Positions 7,964 to 17,473 are shown, counted from the first letter of the stretch. The stretch: 64,000 bases of DNA from Sulfotelmatobacter sp049792875 (GCA_049792875.1 JBARBI010000320.1:18796-82795); one strand, 5' to 3'. Made by a program: numbers and translations. Notes: generated by a model from the sequence alone, not told the origin.

Positions 7964-8395
7964 ATGAATGTGGATGCGATTCGCAAGTATTGTCTGGCCT
8001 TCCCTGACGCGACCGAGAACCTCCAGTGGGCTGACGACCTCTGCTTCAAGATTCGCGGGAAAATCTTCGCCACCGTCGCCCTTACTGCCGTCCCCCAGAA
8101 GCTGTGCTTCAAATGCACTCCCGAGACATTTGCAGAACTCGTCGAGCGGGAAGACATTCATCCGGCGCCCTACGTCGGGCGCTACAAGTGGGTGATGCTG
8201 CACCGGCTCGATGCGTTGCGCCACCATGAGTTGGAGGACCTGATCCGGCAATCGTATGATATGGTGGCGGTGAAGGCCCCCAAGCTGGCGCACTCCAAGT
8301 TGAGTGCCAAGCGGCCAAGGCAGAGCCAGAACCAGAAGGGTAAGAGGAGAATGGTTCAGCGCAAGACGCGTGGGAAGGGAAGTTCGCGGTCGTGA
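7964..8395 (+). CDS. MmcQ/YjbR family protein
   Basis: A 143-residue protein. The first 110 residues fit the MmcQ/YjbR fold: MNVDAIRKYCLAFPDATENLQW at the start, then the FKIRGKIFATV and LCFKCTPETFAEL strands, and the PAPYVGRYKWVML motif. The family is often called DNA-binding from its CyaY-like fold, but its role is not established. The last 35 residues form a strongly basic tail (KRPRQSQNQKGKRRM and onward) that exceeds the usual family length and could bind nucleic acid. A separate short gene follows about 100 bases downstream. Confidence 0.8.
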   Translation: MNVDAIRKYCLAFPDATENLQWADDLCFKIRGKIFATVALTAVPQKLCFKCTPETFAELVEREDIHPAPYVGRYKWVMLHRLDALRHHELEDLIRQSYDMVAVKAPKLAHSKLSAKRPRQSQNQKGKRRMVQRKTRGKGSSRS

Positions 8396-8495
8396 TGTGC
8401 CAACGGAAACAGCTTCGCAAACCTGCTCTTTGCCCTTGCTGCCTTGCCCAGTTGCTATCCCGTCCCGTGCTGAGCCGTTTCGTGGGAGCTGGGTC

Positions 8496-8882
8496 ATGCC
8501 AGTGACCTATCAGATCGATCCCGCCGAAAGGGTGATTCGCACGTGCTGCAGCAGCCCCGTTACCCTCTCCGAAGTGATCGAGCATTTTCGAACGCTGCAG
8601 AACGATCCTGCTTGCTCGGGATCCCTGGATGTGTTGTTGGACGTCAGCGACGCTGATCCGTTGCCGGATTCAGCACAAATCGGTGCGGTCAAAACCGAGC
8701 TGAGCGCCATTCGGGGGAAGGTGCAGTTTGGAATCTGTGCTGTTATTGCCACGCGCGATGCCATGTTCGGCATGATGAGGATGTTTGAGGTCCTGGCGGG
8801 CCCCTACTTTCTCGCAATCCGGGTATTCCGGGGGAAACCTGAAGCAGAGGCATGGATGCTTTCACAGCGAGCCGCTCGCTAA
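8496..8882 (+). CDS. Small STAS/SpoIIAA-like protein
   Basis: A 128-residue soluble protein with no recognised family motif. The pattern of an N-terminal beta hairpin (VTYQIDPAERVIRTCCSSPVT), a helix with HFRTLQNDP, then LDVLLDVSDAD and later IRVFRGKPEAEAWML resembles the STAS/SpoIIAA-like fold that many bacteria encode as stand-alone proteins. That is fold-level inference only. The ATG at 8496 is preferred because the frame upstream is proline- and arginine-rich and overlaps the MmcQ-like gene. There is no strong Shine-Dalgarno. Confidence 0.55.
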   Translation: MPVTYQIDPAERVIRTCCSSPVTLSEVIEHFRTLQNDPACSGSLDVLLDVSDADPLPDSAQIGAVKTELSAIRGKVQFGICAVIATRDAMFGMMRMFEVLAGPYFLAIRVFRGKPEAEAWMLSQRAAR

Positions 8883-9017
8883 CCCGATTGCAGAGTCCTT
8901 CCCTCTTGCACACCGCGGCCTGTCGTTGTCAACCGCGTCCTCTGGCAGGATTTGACTCCGCTCATCTCCCTCGGCTAGCCTCAAGATTCGCTCCAATCCT
9001 GGAATTCTCAATCTCGC

Positions 9018-10781
9018 ATGCGATCTCCGCATAAATCATTGATTTTGCTGCTGATGGCGCTGCTCGCAGTGGTTGCGACGCCTTGCGTCGCCAGCGCTAC
9101 CCACCCAGTTCATGCCCAGCAAGCAATTGTGGTGAGCGTGCATGAATTGGCTTCTCGTGCGGGTGCAGAGATCATGCAGGCGGGCGGCAACGCCGTGGAC
9201 GCTGCCGTGGCCACCGGTTTCGCGCTGGCGGTGGTCCATCCCGCGGCCGGAAACATTGGTGGCGGCGGGTTCATGCTCATCCGCATGGCCGACGGAAAGA
9301 CGCACTTCCTCGACTACCGCGAAAAGGCTCCCGCGGCGGCGACCCGCGACCTGTATCTCGATGCGCAGGGCAACGTGATCGAGGGAGCCAGCGAGATTGG
9401 CTACCAGGCGATCAGCGTCCCGGGTTCTGTGGCGGGCATGGTCTATGCTGAGACCAAATACGGCAAATTGACGCTCAAACAGGTGATGGCCCCAGCGATT
9501 CGGCTGGCTCACGAGGGTTATGCGTTGACCTGGGAAGAGGCTCGCGACCTGCGGACCGAAAAGCACCTGGGCCAGTTCGCCGAATCACGCCGGGTGTTTC
9601 AGCGCAACGGCGACTACTACAAGCCGGGAGAGATTTTCCGACAGCCCGACCTGGCGCGGACTCTGGAGCGGATTGCCGAGAAGCCAGATGATTTCTATCA
9701 CGGCTCTCTCGCGCGGGAACTGGCTGCCGCTATGCAGAAGGGCGGTGGCCTGATTACCGCCGACGACCTGGCGCACTACGAAGTGAAAGAGCGCGAACCG
9801 GTGCGCGGGACCTATCGTGGGTATGAAGTCATCAGTGCGCCACCGCCCTCCTCCGGTGGGACCGTTCTGATCGAATCTCTCAATATTCTGGAGGCTTACG
9901 ACCTCGGCAAAATGGGGGAGCAGTCCGCCCAGTCGATTCATTACACCGTCGAGGCCTTCCGGCGGGCATTTTTCGATCGAGCCGAGTTTATGGCTGATCC
10001 GGACTTTGCCAAGATACCCGTGGCGCAACTCATTGACAAGCGATACGCGGCAGCCTGGCAGCAGACCATTGATCCCACGAGAGCTACTCCGAGCAAAGAG
10101 CTGAAGCGGCCGGCGGTTTTCAATCAACTGGAACAGTACGCTGCCGCGCATCCGCTTCGACTGGCGTCACGCGAGTCCAACCATACGACGCACTATTCCG
10201 TAATGGACGCTGCGGGCAATGCAGTCTCGGTGACCACAACGATCAACGATTGGTTTGGATCGCGCGTCACGGCGGAAGGCCTGGGTTTCCTGATGAATGA
10301 TGAGATGGACGATTTCTCATCCAAGCCGGGGGTACCAAATTCCGACGGTTTGATTCAGAGCAACTTGAATGCGATCGGCCCAGGGAAGCGCCCACTGTCG
10401 TCGATGACTCCGACGATTGTGGTGCGCGACGGCAAAACCGTGATGGTTCTGGGTTCGCCTGGCAGTTCGAAGATCATTACGACCGTGGCCAATGTTCTAA
10501 TGGGTGTGGTGGACTACGGCATGAACATTCAGGAGGCGGTGAACGCGCCCCGCTTCCACAATCAATGGATGCCCGACGTGGTGAACGTGGAACCGTGGTT
10601 TTCGCCCGACACGCTCAACCTGCTAAGGCACATGGGATACAACCTTGAGATCGGACTCCACTATGGCGAGGATCAGCAGTCTTATTGGAGTGATGCCGAG
10701 TGTATCGCGGTCGATACCAAGACCGGTGAGCGCCTGGGTGCCAGTGATGGCCGAGGCAACGGGAAAGCCGTAGGATACTAG
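9018..10781 (+). CDS. ggt: Gamma-glutamyltransferase
   Basis: A 587-residue Ntn hydrolase of the gamma-glutamyltranspeptidase family, which cleaves glutathione and other gamma-glutamyl compounds in the periplasm. A signal peptide covers about residues 1-27. The proenzyme cleaves itself before Thr390 (N-HT-TTHYSV region: HTTHYSVMD), giving a large subunit of about 390 residues and a small one of about 200. The small subunit has the substrate-binding SSMTPTIV and GSPGSSKI motifs, and the large subunit has GGNAVDAAVA and IGGGGFML. Length and motif order are normal for the family. The gene is followed by a hairpin repeat, so it is probably transcribed alone. Confidence 0.95.
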   Translation: MRSPHKSLILLLMALLAVVATPCVASATHPVHAQQAIVVSVHELASRAGAEIMQAGGNAVDAAVATGFALAVVHPAAGNIGGGGFMLIRMADGKTHFLDYREKAPAAATRDLYLDAQGNVIEGASEIGYQAISVPGSVAGMVYAETKYGKLTLKQVMAPAIRLAHEGYALTWEEARDLRTEKHLGQFAESRRVFQRNGDYYKPGEIFRQPDLARTLERIAEKPDDFYHGSLARELAAAMQKGGGLITADDLAHYEVKEREPVRGTYRGYEVISAPPPSSGGTVLIESLNILEAYDLGKMGEQSAQSIHYTVEAFRRAFFDRAEFMADPDFAKIPVAQLIDKRYAAAWQQTIDPTRATPSKELKRPAVFNQLEQYAAAHPLRLASRESNHTTHYSVMDAAGNAVSVTTTINDWFGSRVTAEGLGFLMNDEMDDFSSKPGVPNSDGLIQSNLNAIGPGKRPLSSMTPTIVVRDGKTVMVLGSPGSSKIITTVANVLMGVVDYGMNIQEAVNAPRFHNQWMPDVVNVEPWFSPDTLNLLRHMGYNLEIGLHYGEDQQSYWSDAECIAVDTKTGERLGASDGRGNGKAVGY

Positions 10782-10784
10782 AAA

Positions 10785-10883
10785 GGCATTGCTGATGGAT
10801 GATTGTTGCTTGCTGATTGAAAATCAAAGGCAGCGGGGTTTTGGTGTCTAAATCAACAAGCATCAATCAGAAATTCTCCTAAA
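10785..10883. repeat. Family C hairpin repeat
   Basis: GATTGTTGCTTGCTGATTGA on the left is opposed by AAATCAACAAGCATCAATCA on the right. Its right arm ends just before the Shine-Dalgarno of the next gene. Confidence 0.6.
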
Positions 10884-10891
10884 GGACGCGC

Positions 10892-11713
10892 ATGCTGAAA
10901 GCGGTTTCTACTTACCTGTTCGTGAAAGAGCGGCTCCATCCGGGCATCCTGGATGGGTTAGCTCGCAACGGTGTGCAGGCGGTCGAGATTTTTGCGGCGC
11001 GGCAGCATGTCGATTACGCCAATCGCAAGGCGCACGTCAAGGAGATCGCCGAATGGTTCCGCGGCAGTGGGATCCCGCTGAATTCGGTCCACTCTCCCTT
11101 GTACGCCGACTACGAGTGGGGCCGGGCCGGCGCTCCGCCGGTCAACATCGCCTCCACTGACCGCGCGGGGCGTGTCGAGGCCATGGACGAGATCAAGCGC
11201 GCCCTTGAAATTGCCGAGCAGATCCCGTTCCGTTTCCTGGTGCAGCACCTCGGTGCTCCCAACGAGGACTTTGGCGAGAAGAAATTCGAGGCGGCAATGA
11301 CCTCCATCGAACACCTGCGGGCGTTTGCCAAGCCCTTGGGGGTGCGCATTTTGCTGGAGAACATTCCGAACGAGCTTTCGACGCCCGATCGGCTGGTCGA
11401 AATGATCCGGAGCGCGCACTTCGACGACGTCGGCGTTTGCTTTGACTTTGGCCATGCCCACATGGCGGGCTCCGTCGCCGAGGGGTTCGAGATCCTGCGG
11501 CATCACATTTGCTCGACCCACGTTCACGACAACGACAAAAACAAAGATTCGCACCTGTGGCCCGGGCAGGGAACCATCGACTGGAAAGAAGCCATGACGC
11601 TCTTGCGCTCGGCTCCGCAAACTCCCCCCCTGCTGCTGGAACTCGCGGACGACGAGAAAGTGAATCCGCTGGAGAAGCTGGGAGAGACGTTCGAGAAGCT
11701 GGAAGGGGCGTAG
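10892..11713 (+). CDS. Sugar-phosphate isomerase/epimerase-type TIM barrel
   Basis: A 273-residue protein of the xylose-isomerase-like TIM-barrel superfamily (AP endonuclease family 2 fold). Metal-site residues fit the superfamily: SVHSPLY, the EN of LLENIPNE, the CFDFGHAHM strand, HVHDND and the final LLLELAD. These proteins act on sugars, inositol derivatives or hydroxypyruvate; the substrate here cannot be named. It starts at an ATG with an AAAGGA Shine-Dalgarno and is followed on the same strand by asnS after 68 bases that contain a small hairpin. Confidence 0.8.
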   Translation: MLKAVSTYLFVKERLHPGILDGLARNGVQAVEIFAARQHVDYANRKAHVKEIAEWFRGSGIPLNSVHSPLYADYEWGRAGAPPVNIASTDRAGRVEAMDEIKRALEIAEQIPFRFLVQHLGAPNEDFGEKKFEAAMTSIEHLRAFAKPLGVRILLENIPNELSTPDRLVEMIRSAHFDDVGVCFDFGHAHMAGSVAEGFEILRHHICSTHVHDNDKNKDSHLWPGQGTIDWKEAMTLLRSAPQTPPLLLELADDEKVNPLEKLGETFEKLEGA

Positions 11714-11714
11714 G

Positions 11715-11778
11715 TTTCACAGTTTCAACGAGACTCCTCGAAACCTGAGACCCTGAAACTTTGAGACCCTGATTCGTC
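11715..11778. repeat. Small inverted repeat between the isomerase gene and asnS
   Basis: GTTTCAACGAG and CTCGAAAC can form a short stem, with GAGACCCTGAAA/TTTGAGACCCTG words repeated around it. It is weak and is reported only as a likely member of the same class of intergenic hairpins. Confidence 0.3.
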
Positions 11779-11781
11779 CTT

Positions 11782-13107
11782 ATGTCTTCACCTGTCACGA
11801 CGATTGCAGAGATCGGCAAGCATGAGGGCCAGTCCGTCACCATCCGTGGCTGGCTCTACAACCTGCGCGAGAGCGGGAAGTTGCTGTTCCCGCAGTTTCG
11901 CGATGGCTCCGGCATCATTCAGGGTGTCGTGCCCAAGAACGCGGTCCCTGCGGAAGTATTCGACGCCATCAAGACGCTGACGCAGGAGTCGAGTGTCATC
12001 GTCGAAGGCAAGGTCCGCGCCGACACACGCGCCCATGGGGGCTACGAACTCGATGTAGCGAACGTGCAGGTGGTGCAGCGTGTGCCCGAATCAACGCCCT
12101 ATCCGATCACGCCCAAAGAACACGGCACCGATTTCCTCATGGAGCACCGGCATCTCTGGGTGCGATCCCAACGCCAGGCGGCGATTTTGCGGGTGCGGGC
12201 CGAGATCATCAAAGCGGCACGCGACTTCTTCGACGACCGAGGCTTCACGCTGACCGATCCGCCCATCATTACTCCGGCCGCCTGCGAAGGCACCAGCACG
12301 CTCTTCCCAGTCGATTATTTCGACGAGCAGGCGTTCCTCACGCAGTCGGGTCAGCTTTATGTCGAAGCCACCGCGATGGCTCTGGGCAAAGTGTATTCGT
12401 TCGGCCCAACATTTCGTGCGGAAAAGTCCAAGACGCGGCGTCATCTCACCGAGTTCTGGATGGTCGAACCGGAAGTGGCCTACGCCGAACTCGACGACGT
12501 CATGGAACTGGCCGAAGGCCTCATTAGCTTCATCGTGAAGCGCTGCCTGGAGAAACGCCGCGTCGACTTGCAGACCATTGGCCGCGACATCTCGAAGCTC
12601 GAAAAGATCGAGGCGCCGTTTCCCCGGATCAGCTACGACGAGGCAGTCAAGAATCTGCAGGAAGGTCACGCCCAAGGCGCGTTGGAATCGAAGTTTGAAT
12701 GGGGCGGCGACCTTGGTTCGCCCGACGAGACATACCTGTCAGCCCAGTTCGACAAGCCCGTCATGGTGCATCGTTATCCCGCGAAGGTGAAGGCCTTCTA
12801 CATGGAGCCAGATCCGCAGCGGCCGGACCTGGCTTTGTGCGTCGATGTACTCGCACCCGAAGGTTACGGCGAAATCATTGGGGGCTCGCAGCGCATGGCG
12901 TCGCACGAGTTGCTGCTGCAGCGCATTCACGAGCACGGCCTGCCGGAAGAGGCGTTCCAGTGGTATCTCGATCTGCGCAAGTACGGCAGCGTGCCGCACG
13001 GCGGCTTCGGGATGGGCATTGAGCGCGCGGTGGCCTGGATCTGCGGCCTGGAGCACGTCCGCGAAACGATCCCGTTCCCCAGAATGCTGTACCGGCTCTA
13101 TCCGTAG
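11782..13107 (+). CDS. asnS: Asparaginyl-tRNA synthetase
   Basis: A 441-residue class IIb tRNA synthetase that charges tRNA-Asn. The OB-fold anticodon domain covers roughly residues 1-105 (SVTIRGWLYNLRESGKLLF). Class II motif 2 is present (FGPTFRAEKSKTRRHLTEF), as is motif 3 (GGFGMGIERAVAWI). The residue pattern (AEKS...RHLTEFWMVEPE) fits AsnRS rather than AspRS, and the size matches bacterial AsnRS, which lacks the large AspRS insertion. The organism therefore can make Asn-tRNA directly. The gene sits downstream of the TIM-barrel gene and may be cotranscribed with it. Confidence 0.96.
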   Translation: MSSPVTTIAEIGKHEGQSVTIRGWLYNLRESGKLLFPQFRDGSGIIQGVVPKNAVPAEVFDAIKTLTQESSVIVEGKVRADTRAHGGYELDVANVQVVQRVPESTPYPITPKEHGTDFLMEHRHLWVRSQRQAAILRVRAEIIKAARDFFDDRGFTLTDPPIITPAACEGTSTLFPVDYFDEQAFLTQSGQLYVEATAMALGKVYSFGPTFRAEKSKTRRHLTEFWMVEPEVAYAELDDVMELAEGLISFIVKRCLEKRRVDLQTIGRDISKLEKIEAPFPRISYDEAVKNLQEGHAQGALESKFEWGGDLGSPDETYLSAQFDKPVMVHRYPAKVKAFYMEPDPQRPDLALCVDVLAPEGYGEIIGGSQRMASHELLLQRIHEHGLPEEAFQWYLDLRKYGSVPHGGFGMGIERAVAWICGLEHVRETIPFPRMLYRLYP

Positions 13108-13129
13108 CCTGATTGCAGTCGCATCTTAA

Positions 13130-13375
13130 ATGCCGGCTAGGTTCAAAATCTCGACGACAGTTGGGATAGTCTGCATAGTCATTGGACTTTCATGGCTGAC
13201 GCTCTGGAGCTATTCTGGTCATCGCGATTCTGTGAATTGGATCGCGAACGAACTGCGGCCACCGCTCGGCGCGAAATTGATGACCTTAGCCGGCGTGGTC
13301 ATTTTGATAGTGACGGGCATTTTGGCGCTGCTTGGAAAGCTGACGCAGAAGATTTCGCCGAATGACATTTCTTGA
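13130..13375 (+). CDS. Small two-helix membrane protein
   Basis: An 81-residue protein with two hydrophobic segments: about residues 9-28 (VGIVCIVIGLSWLTLWSYS) and 50-69 (TLAGVVILIVTGILALLG). No family was recognised. It begins 22 bases after the asnS stop on the same strand and ends about 50 bases before the arginase gene. No strong Shine-Dalgarno precedes the ATG. The composition and paired membrane segments favour a real gene over chance. Confidence 0.5.
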   Translation: MPARFKISTTVGIVCIVIGLSWLTLWSYSGHRDSVNWIANELRPPLGAKLMTLAGVVILIVTGILALLGKLTQKISPNDIS

Positions 13376-13423
13376 TCTCGACTTGACGCGCTCGACGGTA
13401 AACGTACCCATTCACTAACCACT

Positions 13424-14365
13424 ATGACCACAACTGCAAGTTCCACCAGCATCACTCCCCGAAAAATCCGCGTCATTGGCGTTCCTCTCGACCTTGGCCA
13501 GTCCCGGCGCGGTGTCGACATGGGTCCATCCGCCGTGCGCGTGGCCGGACTTGAGGCCCGCCTTGAAGCTCTCGGGCACGAAGTGGAAGACGGTGGCAAT
13601 GTCCCCGTTGCCATTCCTGAACAGAAGAAGGAAGGCGACACCCACGCCAAATATCTGAAGGAGATCACGGCGACCTGCACCAAGCATGCTGAGTTGGTGA
13701 TCAAGACGCTGGAGGCCGGAAAAGTCCCGTTGGCGTTGGGTGGAGATCATTCCATGGCAGCCGGCACCGTCTCGGGCGTTGCCGAGTTTTACCGACGCCA
13801 GAACCAGTCTGTCGGCTTGATCTGGATCGACGCGCACACCGACATCAACACTCCTGAATCGTCTCCCAGCGGTAACGTACATGGCATGCCGCTCGCCGCA
13901 TTGATGGGCCTGTGGCCCTCGGAATTGGGGAACATCTTCGACTTCTCTCCCAAGGTGAAACCGCAGAACTGTGTGCTGGTCGGCGTGCGCGACATCGACG
14001 CAGTGGAGAAAGAAAATGTTCGGCGCGCCGGAATCGGCGTCTTCACCATGCGTGACATTGACGAGCGCGGCATGCGTACCGTGATGGAAGAAGCCCTGCG
14101 CCTGGCCGGTCGCGGCACCGCCGGCTACCACATTTCGCTCGACATGGACTGGGTCGATCCGGAAGACGCGCCCGGCGTGGGCACTCCCGTGCGCGGTGGC
14201 GCGACCTACCGCGAGGCTCACCTTGCCATGGAGATCATTGCCGATCACGGTCGCATGCTGAGTTTTGAAATCGTCGAAGTGAATCCCGTGATCGACGAGC
14301 ATAACCGGACGGCCGAGTTGGCGGTAGAGTTGGCGCTATCGGCATTTGGGAAAAAGATTCTGTAA
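13424..14365 (+). CDS. rocF: Arginase/agmatinase family ureohydrolase (arginase)
   Basis: A 313-residue ureohydrolase. The two-manganese site is visible as GGDHSMA, DAHTDINTPESSPSGNVHGMP and SLDMDWVDPEDAPG, with the late glutamate in SFEIVEVNPVID. SGNVHGMP is the arginase-type substrate loop, so arginase (arginine to ornithine and urea) is preferred over agmatinase. The family usually has D-V-D-x-xDP; here it is DMDWVDP with the metal-binding aspartates kept. The gene precedes ddl on the same strand, separated by a hairpin repeat. Confidence 0.9.
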   Translation: MTTTASSTSITPRKIRVIGVPLDLGQSRRGVDMGPSAVRVAGLEARLEALGHEVEDGGNVPVAIPEQKKEGDTHAKYLKEITATCTKHAELVIKTLEAGKVPLALGGDHSMAAGTVSGVAEFYRRQNQSVGLIWIDAHTDINTPESSPSGNVHGMPLAALMGLWPSELGNIFDFSPKVKPQNCVLVGVRDIDAVEKENVRRAGIGVFTMRDIDERGMRTVMEEALRLAGRGTAGYHISLDMDWVDPEDAPGVGTPVRGGATYREAHLAMEIIADHGRMLSFEIVEVNPVIDEHNRTAELAVELALSAFGKKIL

Positions 14366-14373
14366 AAGCTCCC

Positions 14374-14412
14374 GGGTGCCCCATTTCTCGCGTCCTTTGC
14401 GAGAAGTGGGGG
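14374..14412. repeat. Family I hairpin repeat
   Basis: GTGCCCCATTTCTCGC is mirrored by GCGAGAAGTGGGGGC across an eight-base loop. It could act as a terminator but lacks a T-run. Relatives are at 55274 and 55381. Confidence 0.6.
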
Positions 14413-14493
14413 CTCTGTGAGTTCCACGGAAACTGCACCTGGATCAACCCCACGATTGACGGGACGCTTTGCCCGCGTCCACACTGGAAGGTC

Positions 14494-15684
14494 ATGGAAA
14501 AGCTTCGGGTCGGCATCCTGTTCGGTGGGCGCAGTGGAGAGCACGAGGTTTCACTGCTTTCGGCCGCGTCGGTTCTCAACGCGATTGATACAGACAAGTA
14601 CGAGGTCGTGCCCATCGGCATCACCAAAGACGGGCGCTGGCTCACCGCAGAGCACGCCGAAAACCTGCTGCAAGGCAAACTCGTACTCGAGCCCCGCAAC
14701 CTGCGCGCCGGCGATCCGGAAAACACTACCTCAGCCGCGGTGCTGGCGCGCGGTGAAGCAGTCGTCGTCCCCCCGGAGCCGGTGCACCGCCAGACTGGGT
14801 TGGTCCCCTTTCAAACCGATGCAGGGCTGATGCGCCGCGCCAGCGACCGCGCCATCAACGTGGATGTGATCTTCCCCGTGCTGCACGGTACGTTCGGCGA
14901 GGATGGCACCATCCAGGGTCTGCTCGAACTCGCCGACATTCCCTACGTGGGCGCGGGGGTGCTGGGCTCGGCTGCGGGCATGGACAAGGACATCATGAAG
15001 TCACTGTTCATTGCCGCCGGAATTCCTATTGTGAAGCACGTCACCATTTTGCGTGCTGCGTGGGAGAAAGATCCGAAGAGAGTCGAAAAGCTGGTCGGCA
15101 GCAAGTTGAAGTATCCCGTGTTCGTGAAGCCAGCGAATCTAGGATCATCCGTCGGCATCAGCAAGGCACACAATCGCAAAGAACTCGGTCCGGCTATCGA
15201 AGAAGCCGCTAAGTTCGACCGCAAGATTGTCATCGAGCAGGGCGTTGGCGGCACGAAGGACAAAGCCCGCGAAATCGAGTGCTCCGTGCTGGGCAACGAC
15301 GAGCCCGCTGCGTCCGTTCCGGGAGAGATCGTTCCCGGCAAGGAGTTCTACGACTACACCGCGAAGTACGTGGACGAAGGTTCTCAGCTGATTATCCCCG
15401 CGAAGCTCACCAAGGTTGAAACGAAGAAAGTGCAGGCCTTGGCCGTGGCCGCGTTCCAGGCCGTGGACTGTTCCGGCTTGGCTCGGGTGGATTTTCTGAT
15501 GGATCCGAAGACGCGGAAAATTTATTTGAACGAGATCAACACCATGCCGGGATTCACCTCGATCAGCATGTACCCCAAACTGTGGGCCGCTTCCGGGCTG
15601 GCCTATGCGGACCTCATCGACCGCCTGATTCAACTCGGCATCGAGCGTCACGAAGACAAGAAGAAGAATCAGTACAGCCGGTGA
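14494..15684 (+). CDS. ddl: D-alanine--D-alanine ligase
   Basis: A 396-residue ATP-grasp ligase that makes the D-Ala-D-Ala end of the peptidoglycan stem in the cytoplasm. The N-terminal FGGRSGEHEVSLLSAASV, the VLHGTFGEDGTIQGLLEL motif, the ATP-grasp FVKPANLGSSVGISKA and the C-terminal LNEINTMPGFTSISMYPKLW are all present. The Y/F residue that selects D-Ala over D-lactate falls in the omega-loop around EFYDYTAKYVDEGS, where the tyrosine is kept, favouring D-Ala. It is longer than E. coli DdlB, like VanA-type and other long Ddl forms. GGAAGG lies just before the ATG. Confidence 0.95.
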   Translation: MEKLRVGILFGGRSGEHEVSLLSAASVLNAIDTDKYEVVPIGITKDGRWLTAEHAENLLQGKLVLEPRNLRAGDPENTTSAAVLARGEAVVVPPEPVHRQTGLVPFQTDAGLMRRASDRAINVDVIFPVLHGTFGEDGTIQGLLELADIPYVGAGVLGSAAGMDKDIMKSLFIAAGIPIVKHVTILRAAWEKDPKRVEKLVGSKLKYPVFVKPANLGSSVGISKAHNRKELGPAIEEAAKFDRKIVIEQGVGGTKDKAREIECSVLGNDEPAASVPGEIVPGKEFYDYTAKYVDEGSQLIIPAKLTKVETKKVQALAVAAFQAVDCSGLARVDFLMDPKTRKIYLNEINTMPGFTSISMYPKLWAASGLAYADLIDRLIQLGIERHEDKKKNQYSR

Positions 15685-15688
15685 AGAA

Positions 15689-15768
15689 TCTCAACCGCAA
15701 AAGCACACGAAGTTACGCGAAGGAAAACACCTCGAATGGGAAATCTTCGTGACACTTCGTGGTTCATG
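15689..15768. repeat. Family B-like hairpin repeat
   Basis: AACCGCAAAAGCACACGAAG on the left is opposed by CTTCGTGACACTTCGTGGTT on the right. It is located between the convergent ddl and esterase genes. Confidence 0.6.
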
Positions 15769-15781
15769 TTTTTTCTTTCGT

Positions 15782-17389
15782 CTACTTCTGGCACACAAAA
15801 TTCGCCGCATCATTGACGTCGCCGCCGCCCTTGTACTTGGCAGCTTGCGGATACTCGCATAGCGGCCGCGTCATCTTGACGTTGTGCGGTTCATCGGCAG
15901 CATACTTCGACGCGATGATGGTGGCCGGCGGTGTGCCCTTCTCTACCCATTGTTCGAGGGCGGCATCCACGCTGTGCTGCGGATCATCGAACACCAACCT
16001 CCCCACCTGGCCAAAAGAGTCAGCTCCCGGACCGTTATCGCAATGCTGCATTCCCGGCACCATGTACAGCCGCACGAACGAATCCGTATCGCGCTGTCCT
16101 ATCTTGGCAACCAAGCTCTGGTAATAGTTCACCGTGTTCGTCGCCGAAATCGCGGGATCATTCCAGCCGTGATACAGAATCAACTTCCCACCCCGCGCCT
16201 TGAACGGTTTCAGATCCGCATCGACCGCATTCAGCGCGCTCGCCGTTTTCTCCTCCGCGGCCTTCATCCCGTCCTCGAGCTTGAACGTTTTGTAGTCCCA
16301 TCCGGTGTCTTCATACACCATGGCCGAGAAGTACCCGATTCCGAACAATGCCATCAGGCTCTTGACTGGGGCCGGGCCTGTGATCCAAAGTCCCCAGCCG
16401 CCCGGTCCTTCCTCGGAGCCCGGCAAAAAGCCCGGGAAAACCTCGTGGCCGTGGGAATCGTGCGGTCCGGAATAAAGTTTCTTCAACGCGGCGACTTGCG
16501 CTGCGGTCAGGCACTTGTCGGTGTCTTCCCCGGCCTTGCATTGCATCGTCGTGGGATCGAAGTGACACTGCCTCGGATCGTTGAGAATTCCGTCGCGCAC
16601 CCCGTCGAGCCCATCACAAGCTGCCAGCACGGCGGCGGAGATCGCAGGAATTTTCGCCTGAGGAATAAAGCTGGCCGGATCGAGGGTCAATGCCTGCGTG
16701 TCCCACGCCGCCGTCGAGAGCAGTGCCGTCCAGTAGTTGGCCGGCGCTCCCGCAAGAATTCCGTCATAGTCCGCCGGATAGCGTTGCGCCTCCATCAGCG
16801 CCTCGCGCCCGCCGTCGGAGCATCCCGCAAAATACGCGCGCTGCACTGTCTTTCCATAGAATGCGCGGATCGCCTCTTTGGCCACGCGCGTCATCTCGTG
16901 GATGCCACGGTGCCCGAAGTCGACGACTTTCTCCGGATGTCCCAGCGCCCAGGCCGCGTCAATGGGTGTGCCCGTGTGGCCTGTGTCCGTAGCCGTGGCC
17001 GCATATCCTTTGGTGACGGCCACCCCGAGCTGCATGTAATCGATCAGCCCGGCGAATCCGCCATTACCGATCCCTTGCAGCTTGCCGTTCCAACCCGAGA
17101 CCGGCATCCACACCTCGATCCGGATGTCGGAATCCTCCGTCGGTTTCGCTTCTGCCACCACCCGGCAGAACGCCGGAACATTCTTGTACAGCGCGGTTAG
17201 ATCGCGCCCGGTGAAAGGCGCCGGAGGCCCGGCGAATGTCCCAGCGGCGACCGAGTCCGCGAACGTGATCTTCGCGCCAGGGATTACGGTCCCGGTCAGC
17301 TTCTCGCACGAATCCGCCGCCAGAGCGGTGGCGCTGGCCGCGAGCAGGAAGCCAGCGAGTATGAGTCTGTAGATGAAATCCGTTCTCAT
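15782..17389 (-). CDS. Tannase/feruloyl esterase family protein
   Basis: A 535-residue secreted alpha/beta-hydrolase of the tannase/feruloyl esterase family, which cleaves ester-linked phenolic acids from plant material. A signal peptide spans about residues 1-24. The nucleophile elbow is GCSDGGREA; the family also has the double-cysteine CDGLDG...C calcium-loop segment, GGKLILYHGWNDP carrying the acid residue, and PGMQHCDNGPG with the catalytic histidine. The ATG at 17389 has a GGAG Shine-Dalgarno; the upstream extension of the frame is not family-like. It is monocistronic, converging with ddl. Confidence 0.9.
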   Translation of the reverse strand: MRTDFIYRLILAGFLLAASATALAADSCEKLTGTVIPGAKITFADSVAAGTFAGPPAPFTGRDLTALYKNVPAFCRVVAEAKPTEDSDIRIEVWMPVSGWNGKLQGIGNGGFAGLIDYMQLGVAVTKGYAATATDTGHTGTPIDAAWALGHPEKVVDFGHRGIHEMTRVAKEAIRAFYGKTVQRAYFAGCSDGGREALMEAQRYPADYDGILAGAPANYWTALLSTAAWDTQALTLDPASFIPQAKIPAISAAVLAACDGLDGVRDGILNDPRQCHFDPTTMQCKAGEDTDKCLTAAQVAALKKLYSGPHDSHGHEVFPGFLPGSEEGPGGWGLWITGPAPVKSLMALFGIGYFSAMVYEDTGWDYKTFKLEDGMKAAEEKTASALNAVDADLKPFKARGGKLILYHGWNDPAISATNTVNYYQSLVAKIGQRDTDSFVRLYMVPGMQHCDNGPGADSFGQVGRLVFDDPQHSVDAALEQWVEKGTPPATIIASKYAADEPHNVKMTRPLCEYPQAAKYKGGGDVNDAANFVCQK

Positions 17390-17473
17390 GAACACTCCGT
17401 TTGCACCACCACGATTTTCGGGACCGACGAGACGCGGGAAATTGTACACCCTCCGGTCGCGGAGATTATTCGT

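Noticed and set aside
15884..17200. A 438-codon open frame on the plus strand
   Set aside because: It lies antisense to the tannase-family gene, is rich in Arg and His without family motifs, and arises from codon bias at high GC.
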